Shown here: in pieces, positions 1 to 6,442 of the stretch
Layout of the letters: the number at the start of each line of letters is the position of its first letter
How positions within the stretch are numbered: the stretch's first letter is position 1
Assembly (NCBI GenBank): GCA_009928955.1
Contig: SABN01000023.1
Coordinates: 1-36,080 of the forward strand
Length of the DNA: 36,080 bases
From: Opitutia bacterium
GTDB taxonomy: Bacteria > Verrucomicrobiota > Kiritimatiellia > CAIQIC01 > Lenti-01
Direction of reading: 5' to 3'
Notes under the pieces: model-generated
The model's database searches: none
What the model was told of the DNA's origin: nothing
The model's input: only the letters and a program-made list of their open reading frames with translations
Position numbers and translations under genes: made by a program

Positions 1-1
1 C

Positions 2-397
2 AAGATCGGCACCGCCCTCCTGAACTACAAGGGGTTTTCCAACGAAAACGTCGAGGTCGTCGCCGGCTTCGACAACAACCCCGCCCGCATCAATCCCGCC
101 GCCCCCATCCCCATCCTCCCCGTCAGCCAGCTGGCGGCCTTCGTCCAGGAGCAGAACATCCAGGTCGCGGTTCTCGCCGTCCCGGAAAGCGCCGCCGCCG
201 GCGTCCTCGACCAGCTCTCCGCCGCCGGCGTCCAAGGCGTCCTCAACTTCTCCCCCGTCCAGCTCAAGACCGGCACCGCCCTCTTCGTCCAAAACATCAA
301 CATCGCCTTCGAAATCGAAAACCTGTTCTATTACGTCCGCTTCACCCAGCGCAAAGACCGGCCCGGCGCCGCGCCGGCGGCCGAGCCCACCCCCTGA
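2..397 (+). CDS. rex: Redox-sensing transcriptional repressor Rex (C-terminal part)
   Basis: The reading frame is open from the window edge to a TGA at 395-397; the N-terminal winged-helix DNA-binding domain lies outside. What remains is the Rossmann NAD(H)-binding domain, recognisable from GTALLNYKGF, the FDNNP turn after the second strand, AVLAVPESAA and the GVLNFSPVQL segment typical of Rex. The C-terminal helix ending ENLFYYV is the one swapped between Rex subunits. Rex senses the NADH/NAD+ ratio and represses fermentation and respiration genes when NADH is low (family knowledge). The next gene starts 22 bases downstream on the same strand, so this is likely the first gene of a redox-signalling operon. 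The family call is secure; no operator is visible here. Confidence 0.93.
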   Translation, partial: KIGTALLNYKGFSNENVEVVAGFDNNPARINPAAPIPILPVSQLAAFVQEQNIQVAVLAVPESAAAGVLDQLSAAGVQGVLNFSPVQLKTGTALFVQNINIAFEIENLFYYVRFTQRKDRPGAAPAAEPTP

Positions 398-419
398 ACC
401 CCCAACCCCCGGGATCGCC

Positions 420-758
420 ATGAAACTGAAATCCCTGTTCGACGCCGTCCAAGCCCACGTCCTCTGGATCGATCCCGCCCATGAGGGCGCCGACGCGATC
501 CACGTCATCGCGTCCGACCTCATGAGCGACGTGCTCATGGTGGATCTCGAGCATCCGCTGCTGCTGACTTCGCTCGTTTCCGACCAGTCCCTGCGCACCG
601 CCCACGTCGTCGGCGCCGCCGCCGTGCTCGTCGCCAACGGCAAGACCCCGCCGGCCGACATGGTCGACCTCGCCCGCCAGCGCGGCGTCCCTCTCGCCCG
701 CACCGCCTTGTCCAAGTTCGACGCCGCCGTCGCCCTCGGCAAGGCCCTCGGAAAATGA
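420..758 (+). CDS. DRTGG-domain protein (hydrogenase/redox-cluster type)
   Basis: This is a 112-residue single-domain protein. The middle matches stand-alone DRTGG-domain proteins: a hydrophobic strand HVIASDLMSDVLM, then LLTSLVSDQSLRTA, then AAAVLVANGKTPPADMVDLA and a final strand/helix GVPLARTALSKF. Such proteins are often annotated as HPr-serine-kinase-like regulators and occur in anaerobes beside Fe-hydrogenase or NADH-oxidising complexes, together with a CBS protein and an RsbW-like ATPase; the same company is seen here. Its stop overlaps the next start by four bases (ATGA), so translation is probably coupled. The biochemical function of these small proteins is not known to me. No kinase motif is present, so it should not be called a kinase. 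Confidence 0.8.
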   Translation: MKLKSLFDAVQAHVLWIDPAHEGADAIHVIASDLMSDVLMVDLEHPLLLTSLVSDQSLRTAHVVGAAAVLVANGKTPPADMVDLARQRGVPLARTALSKFDAAVALGKALGK

Positions 759-1690
759 ATCCCCTCCCCATCAGCGCGGAACAGTCTCCGCTGCTGTTCC
801 TGGAACTGCTCTACAAGCTGCGCGTCCGCGACGTCATGGCGCGCAATCTCGTCACCATCCGCCGCGACGCCCCCATGCGCGAGCTCAAGACCTTGATGCA
901 GGAACGCCGCGTCTCCGGCGTCCCCGTCGTCGAGGACCAGCGCCTCTTCGGCATCGTCAGCATCGAGGATCTCATCCAGGCTCTCGAGGCCAACCGCATG
1001 GACGAGCCCGTCGCGCATTTCATGGCGGCCAACGTCGTCACCGTCGAGGAGGACATGCCGCTGTCCATCGTGCTCTCCACCTTCAACAAGTACGAATTCC
1101 GCCGCTTCCCGGTCCTGAACGCCCGCCAAGAGGCCGTCGGCATCGTCACCGCCCGCTCTATCAACACCCGCCTGCTCGTCGAGCTCTTCCAGGAGCTCGC
1201 GCGCATCGAAAACCAGTTCATCCTCCCTCCCGCCGAGAGCGCCACGTGCTATTTCAAGACCTTCCGCATCGCGAAATCCGACTTTGAAAACGCCGGCAAG
1301 ACGGCCACCGAAATCAAGAACGTCCTCCAACAGCGCGGCATCGACCCCAAGATCATCCGCCGCGTCGCCATCGCCGCCTACGAGCTGGAGATGAACCTCG
1401 TCGTCCACTCCGACGGCGGCACGCTCACCTTCCGCGTCGACGAGGGCGAAGTCCAGCTCATCGCCAAGGACCAAGGCCCCGGCATCGCCGACGTGACCCT
1501 CGCCATGCAGGAGGGCTGGACCACCGCCAACGCGTGGGTCAAATCCCTCGGCTTCGGCGCCGGCATGGGCCTGCCCAACGTCCAGCGCGTCTCCGACGAG
1601 TTCCACATCGCCTCCGCGCCCGGCGCCGGAACCACCGTCACCGTCCGCGACATCCTCCCGGCCCGCCCCCTCCAAAATCTGCCGGTTTGA
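755..1690 (+). CDS. CBS-pair protein fused to an RsbW-like HATPase domain
   Basis: 311 residues. Residues about 23-145 hold two CBS motifs (RDVMARNLVTI...SGVPVVED and HFMAANVVTV...RRFPVL), which usually bind adenine nucleotides. Residues about 165-305 are a GHKL ATPase of the anti-sigma/serine-kinase type. Its N box is AYELEMNLVVHS (E210, N214), the G1 box DQGPGI (239-244) and the G2 box GFGAGMGLPN (266-275). All ATP-binding boxes look intact; there is no histidine phosphoacceptor domain, so it is not a two-component kinase. The start overlaps the upstream stop (ATGA). With Rex and the DRTGG protein it suggests a module reading energy charge and redox state. Its target is unknown. Confidence 0.85.
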   Translation: MNPLPISAEQSPLLFLELLYKLRVRDVMARNLVTIRRDAPMRELKTLMQERRVSGVPVVEDQRLFGIVSIEDLIQALEANRMDEPVAHFMAANVVTVEEDMPLSIVLSTFNKYEFRRFPVLNARQEAVGIVTARSINTRLLVELFQELARIENQFILPPAESATCYFKTFRIAKSDFENAGKTATEIKNVLQQRGIDPKIIRRVAIAAYELEMNLVVHSDGGTLTFRVDEGEVQLIAKDQGPGIADVTLAMQEGWTTANAWVKSLGFGAGMGLPNVQRVSDEFHIASAPGAGTTVTVRDILPARPLQNLPV

Positions 1691-1702
1691 CAAAAGCTGG
1701 GT

Positions 1703-1730
1703 TTGACTCCCGCCCCGGCGGCGCTATGCT
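1703..1730 (+). promoter_or_regulatory. Sigma70-like promoter for the TIGR03790 gene
   Basis: TTGACT (1703-1708), a 16-bp spacer and TATGCT (1725-1730). Transcription would start near 1737, just ahead of the ATG at 1750. This favours 1750 over the in-frame ATG at 1726, which lies inside the -10 box. Confidence 0.5.
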
Positions 1731-1749
1731 TTCCGGCGAAGTGAAGGCT

Positions 1750-4700
1750 ATGCCTCGAGTGCATCCATTTTGCCGCCGGCGGGGCTGGGTTTTTCTCGCC
1801 CTGCTGCTTCTGGCGCCGACCGCCCTTTTCGCCGGCGGCGGCCCCTTCAACACCCTCGTCGTCGTCAACACCAATTCCTCGGATTCCGTCGATCTGGGCA
1901 ACTACTACGCCGCCGCCCATGGCATCCCCGCCCACCACATCTGCCGCCTCGGCATCACCAATCTGCAAACCCTCAGCTCCAACGAGTTTCGCGCCCTCCT
2001 GCTCACCCCCATCACCAACCACATCGCCTCCGAAAATCTCGGCGGACAGATCGACTTCCTCGTCCTCTGCCAGGATTTCCCCACGCGCGTGAACGACCTG
2101 CAAGGCCTCTCGGCTTCGCTTTTCTACGGCCCGCGCTACAGCGGATCCTCCGGCTGCGCGCCGCCGATTCCCTTCACCCACAACGAATACTACCGCGCCG
2201 AACGGGCCTTCCACTCCGCCGACGGCTGGAGCTCCACCAACGGCTTCGTCGCCTTCCATCTCGTCGCGAACGATCTGGACACCGCCAAGGCCGTGGCCGA
2301 CCGCGGGGCGGCGGCGCGCTCCTCCTTCCCCTCCTCCGCCATCTATCTGCACATGCTGGGCGCCCGCTACCGGCGCGTCCGCGAAGCGCTCCATGCCAAC
2401 GCGCAGTTCTCCTTCACCTCCCTGCCCGGCCTCCCCGTCCCGTGCGTGCTCGCTCCTCATTATACGAATCTGAACGGCCAGACCAACGTCATGGGCTATC
2501 AGGACGGCTTCGGCTACATCCCCGACGAGGTCCGCACCAACAATGTCTGGATGCCCGGCGCCTATGCCGACCATCTCACCTCCTGCGGCGGCATGATCCC
2601 CGACCCCTGCTTTGGACAAGCCACCGTCCTCGACTGGATGGACATCGGCGCCACCGCCTCCTTCGGCACCGTGGCCGAACCGTGCAATTATCTCGCGAAA
2701 TTCCCCGATCCGCTCATGGCGTTCTATTACGCCCGCGGATTCACCATCGGCGAGGCCTATTCCATGTCCGTCGAATCTCCCTATCAGGGTCTCTTCGCCG
2801 GCGACCCCCTCGCCGCCCCCTTCGCCGCGCCCCCCGTCCTTTCCAGCCCCTCCCATTCGCCCTACCAGATCGTCACCGGCTCCGTCCCCGTGCAGGTCTC
2901 CGCCGCCGCCCATGCCCGCGGCGTCCCCGCCGCCGCCCTCGACTTCTATCTCGATGGCCGCTTCCTCTCCAACCTCGCCACGCTCGGCCCCACCCCCGGC
3001 AACCGCCTCTCCATCGTCGTCGACGGACTCACCAACTCCGTCGCCGTCGCAACCAACGACACCCTCTTCGACGCCGTGTCCAACCTCGCCGACGCCGTCA
3101 ACGGCGACGCCAATTCCATCGTCTCGGCCCGGGCCTTCGGCGACCGCCTCGAATTGATCTACACCAATTTCAACCACGCCGCCGACCTCGCCCCCGTCTC
3201 CGCGTCCGTTTCCACGGGAACCGCCTCCGCCCTCACCCTCGGCGTCGGCCTCGCCGCCACCAACCTGATCCCCTCGGTCTACCCCGCCCGCAAACAGATC
3301 TGGATCTCGGAACACGTCATCTGGTCGGGCGCCAACACGAACGACACCCTCACCTGCGTCATCACCCTCACCAACGGCGTCGCCGTCACCAACACGATCG
3401 TCGCCGCGCAAGGCGAATCCGTCACCAATCTCCTCGTGCGCCTGGGCACCAGCATCAACGCCCACCCCGCCCTGCAGGCCACCAATGGCGTCCGGTTCGA
3501 CTACCTCGCCTTTTATCTCCCCAATGTCGCGGAGGACGGCGCCCTCTTCGCCCGCAAACCCGGCCCCGACGGCGCCAAGATCCTCGTCGACTTCACCATC
3601 GCGCCCGCCCACCCCCATTCCGGCCTCTCCACCAGCGGCACGTTTTCCGGCGCCTTGGACGACTACGCCGAGGATCTCCGCCCGCGCGCTTCCGTCCTGT
3701 TCCATGTCCGCCCCACCAACGGCGTCCTCGCCGCCTCCGCCTCCTTCGACGCCACCGCGCTGCCCGACGACGTCTACACCCTCGATTTCGTCGCGCGCGA
3801 CGGCTCGGCCGTCGCCGCCCCCTCCCGCTTTTCCCTCCCCCTCGTCGTTTGCAATTCCTCCGCCCAACTCGCCCTCCTCGGCACCAACGGCGCCGTCGTC
3901 GCCGATGGCGCAGCCCCCGCCCTCGCCGCCGGCACCGACTTCGGCCCCGTCGAATGGGGGCAATCCCTCACCAACACCTTCGCCATCCTCAACAACGGCT
4001 CCGCCACGCTCGCCATCACCTCTTGGACCACCAACGGCCCCCACGCCGCCTCGTTCCAGGTTTCCGGCCTCCCCGCCACCGTCGCGGCCGGCACCAGCTC
4101 CAACTTCCTCGTCGTCTTCTCCCCCGCCAGCGGCGGCGCCTATGAAGCCTCGCTCGCCTTCGACAGCGACGCCATCCTCCCCCAGACCAATCTCCTCTTC
4201 GCCGGCACCGGCGCCCCCCGCGACCAGACGATCGACTTCCCCCCCCTCGCCGACCAGCTCGTCACCAACCTCGTCGGCCTCTCCGCCACGGCCACCAGCG
4301 AACTCGCCGTCTCCTTCTCCGTCGCCTCCGGCCCCGCCGACATCTCGGGGGGCACCAACCTGTCGTTCTCGTCGCACGGAACCGTGGAGGTCGTGGCGGC
4401 CCAATCCGGCGACGCCGACTGGAACCCCGCCCCGGAGGTCACCAACACCTTCGCGGTGCACGGAATCCCGACCGTCGGCCCCGCGACGGTCTATCGGGAA
4501 ACCAATCAACCCCTCCTCCATGTGCCGGATCTGGCAATCCTCACCAATTCCGTCGATCCGGAAGGCTCTGACCTGTCCGTGACCTGGGTCTCGGCGGCTT
4601 CCACCAACGGCGGAACCGTCGCCCTCTCGAACCGCTGGATCACCTACACGGCGCCCGATGGCGACGACTCGACGGACTATTTCGGCTTCCGCGTCGAAAA

Positions 4701-4986
4701 CGAGTTCGGCGGCGCGGCGGAAAGCGCCGCGGAAGTGGTGGCGATCACCCCCGAGAACGAGGGCTCCGCCCTCAATGTCGTGAGCGTCTCGCCATCGGAC
4801 TCCAACACCTTGGTGCGCTTCGTCGGCATCCCCCTCCGCAGCTATGACGTCCAGTTCACCACCAACTTGGTTCAACCGTGGCAGACGGTCGGCAACACCA
4901 ACATCGGCGCCCTGGGCTACGCGATCTTCGACGATACCAACGAACCCCTGTCCCCTCAGTTCTACCGGACCCGCAAACCCGACTAG
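1750..4986 (+). CDS. Exported TIGR03790-family protein with Ig-like C-terminal domains
   Basis: About 1078 residues from ATG 1750, giving a clean signal peptide (RRR, hydrophobic core, cleavage near LFAGG). The first ~330 residues match the TIGR03790 family: VVVNTNSSDSVDLGNYY, GIPAHHICRLG and a later IDFLVLCQDFPTRV. The family is exported and of unknown function. After it come a Ser/Thr/Asn-rich region and an ASH-type choice-of-anchor domain (FGPVEWGQSLTNTF...). Then follow a repeat of the kind common in Verrucomicrobiota surface proteins (QTIDFPPLADQ...FSVASGPADISGG), a cadherin-like domain and a tail resembling secreted-protein C-termini (YDVQFTTNLVQPWQTV). Longer upstream in-frame extension to 1534 is rejected because it overlaps the preceding gene. 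It probably acts outside the cell; the substrate is unknown. Confidence 0.8.
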   Translation: MPRVHPFCRRRGWVFLALLLLAPTALFAGGGPFNTLVVVNTNSSDSVDLGNYYAAAHGIPAHHICRLGITNLQTLSSNEFRALLLTPITNHIASENLGGQIDFLVLCQDFPTRVNDLQGLSASLFYGPRYSGSSGCAPPIPFTHNEYYRAERAFHSADGWSSTNGFVAFHLVANDLDTAKAVADRGAAARSSFPSSAIYLHMLGARYRRVREALHANAQFSFTSLPGLPVPCVLAPHYTNLNGQTNVMGYQDGFGYIPDEVRTNNVWMPGAYADHLTSCGGMIPDPCFGQATVLDWMDIGATASFGTVAEPCNYLAKFPDPLMAFYYARGFTIGEAYSMSVESPYQGLFAGDPLAAPFAAPPVLSSPSHSPYQIVTGSVPVQVSAAAHARGVPAAALDFYLDGRFLSNLATLGPTPGNRLSIVVDGLTNSVAVATNDTLFDAVSNLADAVNGDANSIVSARAFGDRLELIYTNFNHAADLAPVSASVSTGTASALTLGVGLAATNLIPSVYPARKQIWISEHVIWSGANTNDTLTCVITLTNGVAVTNTIVAAQGESVTNLLVRLGTSINAHPALQATNGVRFDYLAFYLPNVAEDGALFARKPGPDGAKILVDFTIAPAHPHSGLSTSGTFSGALDDYAEDLRPRASVLFHVRPTNGVLAASASFDATALPDDVYTLDFVARDGSAVAAPSRFSLPLVVCNSSAQLALLGTNGAVVADGAAPALAAGTDFGPVEWGQSLTNTFAILNNGSATLAITSWTTNGPHAASFQVSGLPATVAAGTSSNFLVVFSPASGGAYEASLAFDSDAILPQTNLLFAGTGAPRDQTIDFPPLADQLVTNLVGLSATATSELAVSFSVASGPADISGGTNLSFSSHGTVEVVAAQSGDADWNPAPEVTNTFAVHGIPTVGPATVYRETNQPLLHVPDLAILTNSVDPEGSDLSVTWVSAASTNGGTVALSNRWITYTAPDGDDSTDYFGFRVENEFGGAAESAAEVVAITPENEGSALNVVSVSPSDSNTLVRFVGIPLRSYDVQFTTNLVQPWQTVGNTNIGALGYAIFDDTNEPLSPQFYRTRKPD

Positions 4987-4992
4987 CCCCCC

Positions 4993-5652
4993 ATGCTTCT
5001 CCGGACCCTCATCCGAGGACTCTTGATCGGCGGCGCCCTGCTCGCGGCGCCCGCGCGCGGCGCGGTCATCTTCACCGTGGACCAGGCCATCCCCGACAAC
5101 CGGGAAACCGGCCTCCAGAACACCCAGACCCTGAGCGGATTCGACGGCCCGATCGGATCCCTCGAAGTCCTCCTGTCGATCTCGTCCGCCGATGGCGACC
5201 TCGCCTACAACGGAGACTTCTACGTCACCCTCCAGCATGGCAGCGGGTTCGCCGTGCTGCTCAACCGGGTCGGCCGGACCGAGTCAAATCCGCTGGGATA
5301 TGCCCACAACGGATTCGACCTCACCTTCGCGCTGGCCGCGCCGGACATCCACCTCTACCCCACCTATTCGCCCAGCTACAGCGGGGCAGGCAGCCTGATC
5401 GGAACCTGGGGCGTGGACGGACGGAACGCGGACCCCGGCACCGTGCTCGACACCAGCCCGCGCACCGACATGCTCGCGAACTTCGTCGGCTTGGATCCGA
5501 ACGGAACCTGGACGATCTTCCTGGCCGACCTCAACCCCTACGGCAACGCCACGCTCGACTCGTGGGGCCTGGACATCACGCCCATCCCCGAACCCGCCAC
5601 CCTCCTGCTGCTCGGACTGGGCGCCTTGCCCCTCCTGCGCCGGCGCAAATAG
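4993..5652 (+). CDS. PEP-CTERM anchored protein with P-domain-like fold
   Basis: 219 residues with an N-terminal signal peptide (MLLRTLIRG then a hydrophobic run to PARGA). The body resembles a proprotein-convertase P domain, most clearly NGTWTIFLADLNPYGN followed by LDSWGLDI. The C-terminus is a textbook PEP-CTERM signal at about residues 198-219: PEPATLLLL, a membrane-spanning stretch and a basic tail RRRK. Such proteins are cleaved and anchored by exosortase EpsH/XrtA (family knowledge); no exosortase gene lies in this window. It begins six bases after the stop of the TIGR03790 gene and is probably cotranscribed. Its exact role is unknown. Confidence 0.8.
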   Translation: MLLRTLIRGLLIGGALLAAPARGAVIFTVDQAIPDNRETGLQNTQTLSGFDGPIGSLEVLLSISSADGDLAYNGDFYVTLQHGSGFAVLLNRVGRTESNPLGYAHNGFDLTFALAAPDIHLYPTYSPSYSGAGSLIGTWGVDGRNADPGTVLDTSPRTDMLANFVGLDPNGTWTIFLADLNPYGNATLDSWGLDITPIPEPATLLLLGLGALPLLRRRK

Positions 5653-5675
5653 CGCTCCCGCGCCGCGATTTTTTT
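5641..5675 (+). terminator. Weak intrinsic terminator candidate
   Basis: Stem CGGCGC (5641-5646) and GCGCCG (5660-5665) with a 13-nt loop, then GA and a run of seven T (5669-5675). It overlaps the stop codon of the PEP-CTERM gene. The stem is short, so efficiency is doubtful. Confidence 0.35.
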
Positions 5676-5701
5676 CCTTTTCGGCGGAAATGGGGTAGCC
5701 T
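5673..5701 (+). promoter_or_regulatory. Possible promoter placing the start at the ATG
   Basis: TTTCCT, 17 bp, TAGCCT (5696-5701). The -35 is poor, but the -10 lies only six bases before ATG 5708 and no Shine-Dalgarno is visible, as at several other genes here. Confidence 0.3.
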
Positions 5702-5707
5702 CTCCCC

Positions 5708-6367
5708 ATGGCCTCTTCATTGAACCTGCCGCGCGGCGCCCTCGCAACGGCCGCCGCCGCTTGCCTTATCGCGCTGGCCGGCTGTGGCGGCGACGACGAA
5801 GCCTCCGGCGCCGGAACGCTCATGCCGGGCTTTCGCCTCACGGTCTACTACACGCCCGTCGAATCCTTCCATGGCGGCGCCCCGCAGACCATCCAAGGCT
5901 GCACTTCGATCGGCTGCGAATCGGGCATCCAGACCTTGGGCGCCTTTCCCGCCGGATTCCTCTCGGAGGTGCAGTTGCAGGGCTCGGGACGCATCACCTC
6001 CGGCGCCCATGCGGGCCAATACCTCCATGGCTCCTTCGGCGGCGGCTTCTGGATCGGCCCCAGCCCCTTCGACGCCTACGGCTCGCCCCTCCGCGCCTTC
6101 GAGACCGCCGCGGCCGACGATGCCGTCCTCCCGCGCGGCACCCGCTTCAAGCTCGTCGCGCCGCTCACCGAAAGCGGAGGCGCCCCCCTGCCCGCCGCCG
6201 TGGCCAACCGCCTGCTCTCCGCCACGTGGGATGTCCAGGACCACTTCGAAGCCGGTTATGGCGGCGCCCGCCACCTCGATCTGTACGTCGGCGAACAGGA
6301 ACAGCCCCACTTCGCCTCCAGCCCCTTCTATCTCATGCTGGTCAACCAAACCATCGCGGTCTTCTAG
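5708..6367 (+). CDS. Lipoprotein with 3D/MltA-like C-terminal motif
   Basis: 219 residues. Lipobox LAGC with the acylated cysteine at C26, followed by GGDD. The mature part opens with LTVYYTPVESF and ends with a segment DHFEAGYGGARHLDLYVGE. That segment resembles the 3D domain of MltA and RpfB-type proteins, where a pattern like D-GG-I-G--ID-Y holds catalytic aspartates in a double-psi barrel. If so, it may act on cell-wall glycan at the outer membrane. The similarity is partial and the first catalytic aspartate is not certain. The gene stands alone between a weak terminator and its own possible promoter. Confidence 0.6.
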   Translation: MASSLNLPRGALATAAAACLIALAGCGGDDEASGAGTLMPGFRLTVYYTPVESFHGGAPQTIQGCTSIGCESGIQTLGAFPAGFLSEVQLQGSGRITSGAHAGQYLHGSFGGGFWIGPSPFDAYGSPLRAFETAAADDAVLPRGTRFKLVAPLTESGGAPLPAAVANRLLSATWDVQDHFEAGYGGARHLDLYVGEQEQPHFASSPFYLMLVNQTIAVF

Positions 6368-6368
6368 A

Positions 6369-6398
6369 TTGCGTCTCTGCCGCGCCCTCTGCTATCGT
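6369..6398 (+). promoter_or_regulatory. Sigma70-like promoter for the RNase-Era fusion gene
   Basis: TTGCGT (6369-6374), 18 bp, TATCGT (6393-6398). Transcription would start near 6405, leaving a leader of about 38 nt before ATG 6443. Confidence 0.4.
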
Positions 6399-6442
6399 CA
6401 GACCGTGAACCGCACCCCAACCCATCCAACCAAGGCTCCGGC

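Noticed and set aside
1534-1749. Upstream start for the TIGR03790 protein
   Set aside because: It would overlap the CBS-ATPase gene and put a long non-signal segment before a perfect signal peptide; the promoter at 1703-1730 also speaks for 1750.
1378-5238. Very long open frame (1286 codons) on the minus strand
   Set aside because: It lies antisense to the clear TIGR03790 gene and translates to a Gly/Asp/Val-rich low-complexity protein, a by-product of high-GC third codon positions.
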